NCBI GenBank assembly: GCA_029204225.1
Contig: CM055095.1
Span: 57,181,898-57,245,897, forward strand
DNA from: Diphasiastrum complanatum
Taxonomy: Eukaryota > Streptophyta > Lycopodiopsida > Lycopodiales > Lycopodiaceae
Length of the DNA stretch: 64,000 nucleotides
Reading direction: 5' to 3'
Shown here: piece after piece, positions 44,458 through 54,466 of the stretch
Layout of the letters: each line of letters starts with the position of its first letter
How positions within the stretch are numbered: position 1 is the first letter of the stretch
Made by a program: the position numbers and the translations under genes
Notes under the pieces: generated by a model
Database searches by the model: none
Seen by the model: only the letters and a program-made list of their open reading frames with translations
Told to the model about the DNA's origin: nothing

Positions 44458-46020
44458 TTAATGTGGATCCTGAAAAACTTTGATCTTCAAATTTAACATA
44501 TCGTTAAATCTAAGATGTTGTTCCTTTGATAGAGCCTTTGTGAAGTAATCTGTTGCCATGCAATTTGTTCTGCAGAAAATTAATACTACTTCCTTACTAT
44601 GCACTTTCTCTCTAAGGTAGTGATACCTGATTTCTATATGTTTGCTTCGAGAGTGAAATCTTGGACTGAGAGATAGCGCTATTGTGCTTTGCTTGTCACA
44701 ATAGATTGTTGTAGGAAGTGGTTGTGCAAGATTGAGGTCTGCAAGCAGTTGCTTGAGCCAGATCGCTTCTTTGGTTGCATTTGTGGTAGCTATGTATTCG
44801 GATTTTGTTGATGATAATGCAACTGAGGTCTGCTTTCGGTTGTTCCATGAGATTGGGCCTTGGTTGTATAAAAATACAAATCTAGAGATTGATTTTCTGG
44901 TGTCGACATCTCCTGCCCAATTCGCATCTGTGTAGGCTTCAAGGATGTTGGCAGTTTGGCTGCCTCCATAGCAGATGCTGAGAGTTGTCGTTGCTTGAAT
45001 GTACTTCATGACCTTTGTTAGCGCTTTCCAATGAGCTATGCCTAGATTTGACAGAAACTGGCTGAGTGTACTAATCGAATATGCAAGGTTTGGTCGCATG
45101 CAGATCATTGCGTACATAAGTGAGCCGATGATGGATTGAATCGGGTAGCACTTCATCTCTTCCTTTTCTGCCTCAGCTTGAGGATACTGTTCCTTTGATA
45201 GCTTTAGTCCAAGGTCGGGTGGAAAGAGACTGGATTTGTAGTTGGCCATTCCATACTTTTTCAGCACGTTGTTGAGATATCATTGCTGACTAATGAAGAT
45301 CAGTCTGCTGGGTCGATCTCATTGGATTTGGATTCTGAGACAATAGTGGGTTGGACCCATGTCAATCATCTTGTATTCCTGGGCTAGCATGCATTTCGTA
45401 TCCTTCATCAGATTCAGATTATTACTAAATAAGAGTGTATCATCTACGTAGAGAGTGATGATGATGAAGTAATCTAATACAGACTTGAAATAGACATTCG
45501 AGTCTGCTGAGTTTGGAATGAAACCATTCTCTATAAAAAATGCGTTAATCTTCTGGAACTAGGCTTTGGGTGACTGTTTCAGCCCGTAGAGCGCCTTGTG
45601 GATTTTGCATACAAGGTGCTGTTGCTTGTCGTTGAGTTCGTATCCCTCTGGCTGCATCATGTAGATTTTCTCTTCGATGGTTCCATTGAGGAAAGCGATC
45701 TGGACATCCATCTGGTGGACTTCAAGGTCTGTCGTAGCTGCAAAGGAGAGGAGTAGGTGGATTGATGACTGGGCTGCACGTTTTTGAATAATCCAGATCT
45801 GAAATCTGGGAAAAGCCTTTGGTGACTAGCCTGGCCTTGTAACGATTTAGCCTTCCTTCAATGTCGTACTTTGCCTTTATATCCATTTGCTTGGAATTGG
45901 TTTCCGATCCTTTGGCAGCTCAGTGAGTGTCCATGTTTCTCCATAAGAGAATCGAATTCGGTGTCCATTGTTGCTTTCCACTGGTCAGCATCAGGAGTAG
46001 ACATTGCCTCAACAACTGCG
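44458..46020 (-). pseudogene. Copia RT and RNase H
   Basis: 46020-45270 carries the RT in broken frames: DADQWKATMDTEFDSLMEKH, then KAKYDIEGRLNRYKARL-like sequence and the catalytic region (the Y-V-D-D-T-L complement at about 45430). 45267-44458 is an open 269-codon frame: IIGSLMYAMICMRPNLAYSI, YTDANWAGDVDTRKSIS, SSTKSEYIATTNATKEAIWL, YCDKQSTIALS, RSKHIEIRYHYLREKVHSKE and TDYFTKALSKEQHLRF. These are the full connection and RNase H domains with Asp, Glu and Asp catalytic candidates. It stops just before the polypurine tract as in intact copias. The RNase H half has no internal stop; the RT half does. Confidence 0.85.
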
Positions 46021-46077
46021 TTTGATTCCGGAGGTTGTCTGGACCTGTTCGACCTTATGGGTTGAACTTTAGTCCTC

Positions 46078-46456
46078 CATTAGAGGAGTTCTAAATCCCA
46101 TAAAGACCCTTTGTAAAGATTTTTTTTTTATATTTCTTCTCAAATTTTTCTTACACATGGACCAATCAAAACACTCAAATTTGAAATCTACGTAACGTAA
46201 CTTTTTGAGTCCACATTTTGATTTCATACTAAAAATGGCATAACTTTTTAGTGGTAAGTCCAAATTTAGTGAAGTTTAGTGCATTAGAAAGTGCTCAGCA
46301 AGGGCTTTCCAATGATATGTTACATGCATAGTTCTGAGGTACGATTAAAAAGTTATGGCAAGTCAAAAGTATTAGTGTTATAATATTTTAATAATAAAAA
46401 AGACATCTTGCACGAATTCTTAAAGGGTCTTTTTGGAACTCAAAACTCCTCTAATG
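46078..46456. mobile_element. MITE copy 1 (CATTAGAGGAGTT ends)
   Basis: 379-bp non-coding unit with terminal inverted repeats: CATTAGAGGAGTTCTAAATC at the left and the reverse complement of CATTAGAGGAGTTTTGAGTT at the right, with AAAAAGACCCTTT conserved further in. It matches 55262-55637 end to end. It lies between integrase and RT of the copia. A clear target duplication was not found. The minus ORF 46069-46263 is an artefact. Confidence 0.85.
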
Positions 46457-46504
46457 TGATGTGGGTTGACTCGTTGAGTATCTGACTCATTGTCTGAGTC
46501 AGCA

Positions 46505-47209
46505 TCGAGATTCTACAATTGACTCTCTGGATTGGAATTTACTGGTTGCTCGATCCGTGAGTCGGAATTATCAACAGCTTTCCCTTTGTGGTCGAGGAAC
46601 TGGTCTTCCACAAAAATGACATCTCTACTAGTGAATGCCTTCTCGGTATCAATATTGTAGAGTTTGTACGCCTTGTGATTTGGGGAATAGCCGATGAAAA
46701 TCATTTTCCTGCTCTTGTCATCTAGTTTTCTTCTTAGATCCTCAATCATCTGAGCGATAGCGATGTATCCAAACACTCGAATATTTTTGAGTGACGGTTT
46801 TGATCATGTCCACACCTCATAAGGTGTCTTGCCATTCAAGGTTTTGGTGATGGATCGATTCTGCAAATAGGCGGCTGTAGTAACAGCTTCTGCCCAAATT
46901 TTTTTTGGAAGAGTGGCATGGGCCAACATGCTCTTGGCACTTTCGATGAGTGTCTGGTTCTTCCACTCAACTACACCATTGGACTGAGGTGAGTAGCTAT
47001 TTGTGTATTGTTGAAGTATCCCGTTGGCCTTGCAGAACTCCTTGAATTATGTGGAGATGTACTCTCCCCCTCCATATGTGCATAGAGCCTTGATCTTCCT
47101 CTGGGTCTGTTCCTTTGCAAATGCCTTGAACTGCATGAAGAACTTGAATGCTTCGGATTTGTTCTTCATAAAGTAGGTAGCAGTCCTTCGAGAGAAGTCG
47201 TCGATGAAG
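46505..47209 (-). pseudogene. Copia integrase core and C-terminus
   Basis: From HFIDDFSRRTATYFMKNKSE through CTYGGGEYIST, NGVVEWKNQTLIESAKSMLA (D-D-E core with the E as E-W-K), KKIWAEAVTTAAYLQNRSIT, NIRVFGYIAIAQMIEDLRRK, RKMIFIGYSPNHKAYKLYN to SRDVIFVEDQFLDHKG. Stops at STstopFKE and VWTstopSKP. The zinc-binding N-terminus is absent because the gag-only element (47210) abuts FIDDFSRR. Confidence 0.85.
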
Positions 47210-47751
47210 TGTCATGTACTTTTAGTACATCAGTGCTTTTCAAGAAAATATAATATCCATTGTAAGCTTTGTAGGCCCAAAAGGAGCTATTAGCCTTAAG
47301 AACAAGGTGGTTCCCTCTTTAGGCCCTTCAAAGTAATTAATAAGGATAATAGGCCACTAAGGGTCCAATGTAGGCTAAATAATACTTAACAAGGGCTAAC
47401 TATCCTTCAAGATAGTTATGTTTAGTTAAGTTAGGGGACTTGTCTATAAGTAGGCAAGAGACATCACTTTTGAAATTTTTTGGCTCATTTGCAAGTGATA
47501 GCTTCTAGCTTCCTTGTAAATATGAGCTATAGGGATCTCCATTGCTAGGTCTCATGTGCCCTATCCACATGAATCAATGCTCATGTTCATATCTTGTACT
47601 CTTTCTTTCTTTGCTAATGTGATTCCATTGAGATTTCCATGTTTCTAGCTTTCTATTGATATGCTATCATGATGGTCTTGTACTTTTCTTGCTTCTAGCT
47701 TTACTCTCATTGTAATTGCTATTTGCATGGGATTTGGCACATGAAGTCTCT
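47210..47751 (+). repeat. 5' LTR of gag-only element
   Basis: Begins TGTCATGTACTTTTAGTACA (tail ttttagtaca is self-complementary in part) and ends immediately before the primer site at 47752. No partner LTR remains, so length is inferred from the primer site. Confidence 0.65.
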
Positions 47752-47763
47752 TGGTATTAGAGC

Positions 47764-48975
47764 ATAGATCCATGATTCATGATGATTCTATGAGAATTCC
47801 ATTAGATTTGATGAGTTTATTATTTTCGTATTTTTCTTTTTGCTAATTTTTAACTTGAAATTTTCAGGTCTGCTCAGACCAATTTTTGACATTCAATTTT
47901 GTTTTTGTTTTTGTTTTTTCTAATTTGATTCAATAGCTTTGTAGAGCTTTTTCTTAGCTTTCATTTGCACCCATTTGCAAGGCATTTGGATAAGAGATGC
48001 AAAAGTTATTGCACTTTTTCCAAAAGCTGTCAAAATAGGTGACTAGAATTTTGTTTTCACTTGATTTGAATTTTTCAAATCTGATCTGAGTTTTTATTTC
48101 AAGTTTCTTTAATAAGGTTTTAGAGCATTGTTTTAGCTCTGATCTGAGCCATATGCGCGACATTTGGATTAGTACCCAAGAAGTTATGACTATTCTTGAT
48201 TCCTAGCTCTAGTTTTGTTAGTTTATTTAGACCTGTTCTGTTGTAGATTTGACCTATGAAATCATGTTCAATCATTGATCTGATCCTATAGCTTGATAGA
48301 GCTTGTTGCTACCTTTTTAGAGGTACTAAGTTTGTTTGATTTGGATCAATATTGAGAGATTTATGATCAAATTAGTGAGCTGGGTCAAAATTGCTAGAAT
48401 TCTGGAAATTTTTCTTTGTATTTCTTGGTGAGAGAGCACTTCAAAATTTCAATTTTGAAGTTTATTTTTGCTATAACTTTTTTTCAATTTCTTCATTTTG
48501 AAAGGTCCGTAAGGCCTTTTACGTCACTTTATTTATTTTTTTAAATTTAATTTAATTTTTTTTTGGCAATATCGCTTTCGAACGCGGGTGGACTATTCAA
48601 AAAGTTTGGCTATCCTATTTGCGCTTGAAATCGATACCCGGAAAAAAAAAAAAAAAACCTTTTTTTTTCTTCTTTTCTTCTCCAATATCAATTTTGAGCG
48701 CGTTTTTCTAGTAGTCTATTTACGCTTGAATTCGATATCAGGTGTATGGAACTCATAGATTCTCCATATCCACTTTATGTTTCTATTTGAGCATGGAATT
48801 CAATGCTGTAAAGAGCAAAAGTGCTCAATTTCATATGAATTACAAGTTTTTACTATTCTTAGTTTCACTCATCGTAGAACTCTGAGTTTTAGTGAATGGA
48901 GAAGAGCCTATAAAATATCATTCTGAATAAATTTCAGACGGTGAATTCATAGTCCACATGTCTTCACTAGTCATT
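47764..48975 (+). other. Untranslated leader of gag-only element
   Basis: 1.2 kb without a supported ORF. gaatttgaga/gcttgaa(a/t)tcgata(c/t)c words repeat at 48600-48745. Long leaders are common in non-autonomous LTR elements. Confidence 0.45.
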
Positions 48976-48979
48976 AACG

Positions 48980-49384
48980 ATGGATTGTCGTTATAGTCAA
49001 AACATTCATCTTCCATCTATTGATGAAATACAATCTCAAATTGTATGTTACAGCCTTGCATTTGATGGACAACCAAGTTCAATCAGCATTGATGATTGGT
49101 TGACTAGATTGGAAGGTTATTTCTATCATCGCCATTATTCTGAAGAGGATAAAATTTATTTCGCTTCATTGTGCTTTCAAGGACAAGTTCAAGCATGGTG
49201 GGATACTCAAGCACATTCGAACAAAAAGCTTTGGAGTCAATTCAAAATTGCTTGCATCGATAGTATTATCAGATTTTATGAGAAATCATTCGAATCTCTC
49301 AAACAAACTAGTTCTGTACAACAATTTAATCAACAATTCTTGGCATTGGTTCAGAAGACAAAATTTGAGTATAGAAAATGCTAG
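48980..49384 (+). pseudogene. Gag-like module 1
   Basis: MDCRYSQNIHLPSIDEIQSQ, then YSLAFDGQPSSISIDDWLTR (F-D-G...W-L), then FASLCFQGQVQAWWDTQAHS, LWSQFKIACIDSIIRF and SSVQQFNQQFLALVQKTKFE. This is the capsid-like retrotransposon Gag pattern (L-x-G-x-A-x-x-W-W, then F-x-x-x-F). The frame ends at 49384 (EYRKC-stop), but recognisable sequence continues in other frames. The start at 48980 follows an AT-rich leader and is the first ATG of the frame. Confidence 0.7.
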
Positions 49385-49599
49385 GGCTACTATTTAAATT
49401 CTCTTCAAACTCCTATCAGAAATGTCCTTCAACCACATTCTTCCAGATCCATTCATGTTGCTAGTTTTATGGAGTTACGCAATATGATGGATCATGCACT
49501 TGCTCTGGAGCATTTATCTACAAACCATATCAATGAATGGTGGAAAGTCGCTGCTCAACGGGAACCTTATTATTACAACCAACGACTATCAATACGTTA

Positions 49600-50155
49600 G
49601 TCCTACTTTTGATGGAAGCATTCACTCCAATTGGCTAGAAGATATGGATTATAACTTCTACTATAGTGGATGTATTGTGGTTACAGTAGTATGGTTTTCT
49701 TTGCTTCATCGGGTTTCCAAGGACATGTTCAGTCATGGTGGAACATTGTTCACGTCTTTCTTCCTGAGAACTGGTTAACTTTCAAAAGAGTTTGTAGACA
49801 AGTCTTCAATCGATCTGACTTCATCCAATGGTGTTCTTTGAACCAGACAAACACAGTTGCTGAGTACAATTGAGAATTCCAACAAATGGCCCTAGTATTC
49901 AATTATGGAGAAGTATATCCTGCACAATGCTATATACATGGCTTACAACCTCAATATCAGAGCATTTGGAAAACTGTCTACAATCTACTTCTCTCCAGCC
50001 TGGGTATCAATTAAGGGAAACTATGGAATATGCTTTAAAGTACGAGCAACAAGAAAAAAGGCTTAAGCTGGAAGCTAAAAGGAAAGAAGAACAATCTAGA
50101 TGGTTTGAGAAAATGAAGATGCGGATCCAAAAAGTGAGTGTGTACACAAAAGCAT
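49600..50155 (+). pseudogene. Gag-like module 2 and coiled-coil tail
   Basis: A second, diverged Gag module in broken frames: SIHSNWLEDMDYNFYYSGC, SSGFQGHVQSWWNIVHVFLP, NWLTFKRVCRQVFNRSDFIQ, TNTVAEYN-stop-EFQQMALV, then YGEVYPAQCYIHGLQPQYQS. It parallels module 1 (FQGHVQSWW versus FQGQVQAWW). It is followed by a charged coiled coil (KYEQQEKRLKLEAKRKEEQS, about 50040-50100). Two Gag modules in one element suggest an internal duplication or a recombinant of related elements. Confidence 0.6.
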
Positions 50156-50159
50156 AAGT

Positions 50160-51870
50160 GGATCGACAAACAAAACAAGTACAAAAAAGTGAAAAAACTG
50201 AAAATGAAGATGAGCAAAGTGACAATGACGAAGCATATGAGCGAAGCGATGACAATGAGTCTGATGAGCAAAGTGATAACAATGAGTAAGATGAGAAAAG
50301 CGACGATGAAAGTCAAGTCCCAGATCCGGATACAATTGCATGCAACAAAAGTCCAATTCACGATTGAAATCAAGTTGCAACGTTAGATGGTGAAAATCAT
50401 AATTCAGACGAAATTCAAAATTCAAATCAGGATGTGAAGATAAGTGAACATCCTTTTGAGTTTCATTTCAACCATCAAAGTTCGCAACTTGACCTACATC
50501 AATGCCTTAATCTGGTCAATGAACAAGCAACTATGGATCGTCAAATTGAGAATATTGCTATGCTCGAAGAAACTCGATCAAGGCATTCACCAAGCTTTCA
50601 GATTGATGACTATATGACACCGATATTCCATGATTTGGAATTGAGTGGTTATTATAAGGATCCGATCTACGAACCATGTCAAATCGATATGGGAGCTTTT
50701 GATAATATTTTTATTTTTGACAATGATCTAAGGGAGTATGAGGTATTCAACATGGATACTGGTAGAAATGAAGAGATTTCATTAATCCATGGAAATTCTA
50801 CTTGTATCAATACTTTGGATTATTGTTCAATGCCTCATGGATCCATTAGTCAAGAGCTTCAAGTGGATTTTGTTGGAGAACCTTGCTGCTACGGATTCTC
50901 TAAAATTCAAAAGCCAATATGTAATTCACGTGCATTTTGGAATGTATGGATGTGAATAATGATTGGGAATATTCTCTCAGTCAACCAACACTCTATAGGA
51001 AGCTGATTTTTAAATATGCCATCAACCTAAATCAGTTTCTTTGGAGAGGTTTACATTGCTCAATGGACTCTAATGTGATCAATCTCCAATTGAGTAATGT
51101 CAACAATGATTGTTCATCAATGGATATCTGGAACAATCGAACCATTAAATCTCTGGTTCAACTTTGAAATGTATTCTCACTATTTGGAATTGATGCTTCA
51201 ACGATTTGTATGGACAGCTGCAATATTTCGAGACAAGAGTCCATTTTTGAGGTCAATCAGGTCAAATATTCACAAACACCTATGAATGAAGTATTGACCC
51301 AATTTGAAGAAATATATTTCGGTCAACAGTATGCCCAGAATTATGTTTCATCATACGACCGAGATTCTACTTCGTATAGGGCATTTATATTTGACCAACA
51401 ATTCATGACTACCATTGCTCATGGAAGAATTATAATGTTCTTCATCAAGTTTGTTAAACAACATGGATTGCCAGCTATGCTAGAAGAGCCAGATGCAAGA
51501 CAAAAGCAAGAATCCAAGAGAATTGGATGGGCATCCGAGTTGGTATGATGCCGAGGAAGTAGACAAAAGAGGATATTGCGGTGATACACAAAAGAGGATA
51601 TTACGGTGATACACTCTGTCTATTCCATACAGATTGGTTGCCAACAAGCAATATGGTGCTTCATCAACCTCTTCTTTGACCATCAGTTTTCCTTCCATGG
51701 GAACAAGGATTACAGTCTAAAACTAGCAAAATGGATGCAATTCGATAGCTTTGGAACTGTAATGAGGCAATAAATTATTTTTTTGGACGACACATCCTTA
51801 GTCATGACTACTTAACCAAGGCGATCAAGCTGATCGGACAAGCGTCTTCATTTTTTAGGAAAAAAATGTT
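50160..51870 (+). other. Unidentified ORFs of the gag-only element
   Basis: 50434-50955 (+) encodes 173 residues: FNHQSSQLDLHQCLNLVNEQ, SFQIDDYMTPIFHDLELSGY, FDNIFIFDNDLREYEVFNMD. 51210-51548 (+) encodes 112 residues with EVLTQFEEIYFGQQYAQNYV and IIMFFIKFVKQHGLPAMLEE. Neither matches a family I know, and no protease D-S/T-G or RT Y-x-D-D is visible. 50200-50330 is a degenerate gat/gag-gca repeat (gatgagcaaagtgacaatga). They share the element's strand and lie between gag and the polypurine tract, so may be accessory or decayed pol. Confidence 0.4.
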
Positions 51871-51889
51871 TAAGTAGGGGGAGTTATGA

Positions 51890-52300
51890 TATATCAAAAT
51901 CTTCTATGACTGAGTCTGTTGCAATCATCTGCTCATAAGATTTTTGAAAGTGTTGAGGTGGCTCGAAACACTATCTACATCATACATTCTGAGGGTGAAG
52001 AATTTCTTCCTTAGATGAAGCTTGGATGTAACGTCTCTAATGTTGTAGAGAGTTGCTAGGATGTCCCATGCATCCTTAGCTGTCTGAGCAACACGTATGT
52101 GGCTGATTTGAGTGTCCTTGATGTTGAGGGTGATCATGGCAAATGCTTTGCCATCTCTCAGTCTCCACTTGGTGATGACGAATGTAAAACCTTTTGGTTT
52201 GAGCTCTGTGCCATCAACGATGTCCCACAATTCTTTGGCTAGAAGTATAACCTTCATCTTGAATTTCCAGAGATGGTAGCTATCTCCATCGAGTTTTCAA
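51890..52300 (-). pseudogene. Copia gag N-terminal part
   Basis: KVILLAKELWDIVDGTELKP, TKWRLRDGKAFAMITLNIKD, AKDAWDILATLYNIRDVTSK, LHLRKKFFTLRMYDVDSVSS, HLNTFKNLMS. This matches the copia Gag at 61269-60742 almost position for position. After a frame change it ends EQMIATDSVIEDFD at the border with the inserted gag-only element. The N-terminus (about 52300-52460) is frameshifted. Confidence 0.85.
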
Positions 52301-52471
52301 TGAGAGATGAACTAGATGATGGATACATTTTGGTTGAACGAGATCGTTGGTAGAAACAACGACTGTCAGAATACTGTTGGTTGTGCGTTTGCTAGAAAGA
52401 CGTCTTAATAGAAACAAGACTGATAATCCACAGTAGAAATGCGGATTACTGAAATGCCTGCTCTGATGCCA

Positions 52472-53145
52472 TGTCGTAAAAACGGCGTGTTGGCGAGCGC
52501 AGCGGAAGCTCAAGGATTTGAGCAGTGTGTAGGAATGGAAACGTAACGGTTAGCAGTAGAATTATTCAAGCAGAGAAAGTCATACAGAAATGAATGACGT
52601 AGTAGTGAGACAAAAATTGCACTATGATAAAAATCAACAGTGAGTACAATAGCTTGAAGTAATAACTTCAGCTTGCTGAGCATGATACGCTGGCTATAGA
52701 TAACTCTGATTGAAAAAGAGTTTTTCATTAATTATGAAAATTAACAAAAATTGACACTTACATAGCTTGAATCAACTAATATATAGATTTACAAGTGTCA
52801 AAAAAATATCTTACAAGCTTTTAATGCTATTTACGCCAGTCTTTGCATATGTACAAAGTTGGTAACTGCCAACCGCATTTGGGATATTTGTTTGTCTAGC
52901 TGTTTTTAGGGTTACTCATAAGTTGGCGAAGTTGGTTAGCCAATGTCAAAAAAGCAAAAAAGTGAAAAGGCGAAAAAGGGTATTTTGGCCACTTGGCCAG
53001 TGTGTCGCATTTTTTTGCTAAGGAGCAAAAAGGGGAAAAAGGCGAAAAAGTGTGAAGGCCCAAAAATATGTTGTCAGCCTTCGGGGTTTTTCAGGATGCC
53101 ATTACTTGAACGATTTGTTTAAGGCCGAGCATAAGAAATCTAACA
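52472..53145 (-). repeat. Copia 5' LTR (674 bp)
   Basis: Starts TGTCGTAAAAACGG beside the primer site and ends CTAACA beside the target duplication. It is shorter than the 3' LTR because the gcgaaaaaggtgaa/ttctggccacttgg block is not duplicated. Confidence 0.9.
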
Positions 53146-53150
53146 GGTAG

Positions 53151-53290
53151 GTGGATTGACAAGCTCCCATGTATGATTTGACATCAAGGCTTCATACTCA
53201 AGGGTCATTGCTTCAACCCAATCCTTGCAGGTCCATCAACCTCAAAGAGTCGGCTTCGGATTTGGATAGCCCTTCTACCTCTCAACTTAA
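53151..53290 (-). pseudogene. Copia A reverse transcriptase, upstream part
   Basis: Minus strand: KDWVEAMTLEYEALMSNHTW followed by ELVNPP, the usual start of copia RT (W-x-x-A-M-x-x-E-x-x-x-L-x-x-N-x-T-W-x-L-V-x-x-P). The next codons lie at 43577, across the inserted copia. Upstream, at about 53300-53340, it joins a different copia copy (B). Confidence 0.8.
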
Positions 53291-53299
53291 GAGGCTAGG

Positions 53300-53976
53300 G
53301 CTTTTTTCTAAATCCAAATTGGTCTCCGTAACAATAACGTTTTGAGCTTGGACTTGCACATGATTGTGTTTACCCTCGATAATATAACCTTCGGATTGCA
53401 CCGTGTAAATGTCTTCTTCGATAACTCCATAAAGATATGCTGTCTGTACATCATTTGATGTATTTCCAAATCTGCTACAGCGACAAATGATAGCAAAAGT
53501 TGAATAGAAGAATGCTTGACTACTGGACTAAAGGTCTCAGTGTAATCGACGTTGTATACCTGAGAAAATCCTCTAGCAACAAGTCGTGCTTTTCTCTTGT
53601 TGATGCTTCCATCTGCATTGTACTTGACTTTGAAAATCCAATTCGTTTGCAGTTTGATTCTCAACATGCTCTTTGAATTGTCTAAATTTGACGAAAGCCT
53701 CTGATTTCTATTTAATGAGATAAACAGTTGTTCTTCTGGAAAATTCGTCAATAAAAGTAATGGAATACTTTGCATCTAGCAATGAAGGAGTTTGCATAGG
53801 TCCACATGTATCTGTATGAACAACATCTAACAAACCTTTTGTTGCATGCCTATGGTTTGATCTAAAAGGAATCCTAGTTTGCTTTCCAAAGATGCAGCTA
53901 TGACAGACAGGGAGATCGACCTTACCAGAAGGATAGTCGAGATCAGAAACCATGGATTGTCTGGACATGTTCAAAA
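53300..53976 (-). pseudogene. Copia B integrase start fused to RT by deletion
   Basis: 53974-53708: KVDLPVCHSCIFGKQTRIPF (GAG-pre-integrase zinc C-x2-C), HRHATKGLLDVVHTDTCGPM and YSITFIDEFSRRTTVYLIK (first catalytic Asp). After a frame change, KSEAFVKFRQFKEHVENQTAN runs straight into RT at about 53640: WIFKVKYNADGSINKRKARL, VARGFSQVYNVDYTETFSPV and LEIHQMMYRQHIFMELSKKT. Most of the integrase was deleted. It continues the protein of 60732-59965 across the element at 53977-59925. Confidence 0.85.
53972..53976. repeat. 5-bp target duplication CAAAA (left)
   Basis: Matches CAAAA at 59926-59930. Both lie in copia B between the N-L-x-x-x-L-G-H-L-N region and K-V-D-L-P-V-C-H-S-C. Confidence 0.7.
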
Positions 53977-54450
53977 AGTTGAAATTTCGATAGAATCTAG
54001 TACAGTATGCAGATCACATCACACAATCACCATAGCCACTCCTCACAAGCTCTCAAAGATGGCACAACAAAAGTTAATAGATTACAAAGAAACATTGTAC
54101 ATATAGAGTATTCACAAACTGCATGAAAAGGCAGGTGTCCTAAAATTGGCCTACCACCTGTCAAACTAAGGTCGGGTCCAATATGGCCAAATTCGACCGA
54201 CAAACTTGGGACATGCCCCCAAGTATAGCAAGTACTGTAAATAACTTTGTACAGGCTAATTCTTCCTATGTGTGGCTACTCGGCTAACCCAAGTAGCCGG
54301 CTACGGGATCAGTGCCCGATCAATGTATCCTAACTAGTCACGTCCCGATCACAACCATCCATATACAGTACACCAAGTAAACTGTACAGTAATTACATCA
54401 TCACATTTAGAGCTTATACTAATGAATCAGATCAAAACTAATTTCTAACT
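53977..54450 (-). repeat. 3' LTR of the AGTT...AACT element
   Basis: 474 bp, aligned end to end with 59453-59925. Landmarks include ggccaaattcgaccgacaaa, gggacatgcccccaagtata and tagccggctacggga. Ends AGTTGAAATT...TTTCTAACT. Confidence 0.9.
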
Positions 54451-54466
54451 CTCTTCCTTAAGCTCC

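Larger units (their letters stand above)
47210..51889 (+). mobile_element. Gag-only LTR element inside the copia, 3' LTR lost
   Basis: 5' LTR 47210-47751 (starts TGTCATGTAC) followed by primer site TGGTATTAGAGC (47752-47763, one mismatch to initiator tRNA-Met). A long leader to 48980, two gag-like modules (48980-49384, about 49600-50155), further unidentified ORFs, and a polypurine tract aagtagggggag at 51872-51883. No RT, RNase H or integrase is visible. Only a few bases follow the purine tract before copia gag sequence resumes at 51890, so the 3' LTR was deleted together with roughly a kilobase of the host copia. Confidence 0.75.
43583..53145 (-). mobile_element. Ty1-copia element inserted in copia A, itself invaded twice
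   Basis: Bounded by GGTAG duplications. 3' LTR 43583-44450, 5' LTR 52472-53145, both TGTCGTAAAAACGG...AAATCTAACA. Primer site, as the complement of gctctgatgcca, at 52460-52471 (one mismatch to TGGTATCAGAGC). Polypurine tract AAGGGGGAG at 44451-44459, touching the 3' LTR. Order on the minus strand: gag (about 52300-51890), integrase (47209-46505), RT/RNase H (46020-44458). A gag-only element (47210-51889) and a MITE (46078-46456) lie inside it. The end of gag, the protease and the integrase zinc domain are missing. Confidence 0.9.

Noticed and set aside
50007-50425. Three overlapping minus-strand ORFs rich in Phe/Leu/Ser
   Set aside because: Antisense shadows of the coiled-coil and gat-repeat region of the + strand gag-only element.
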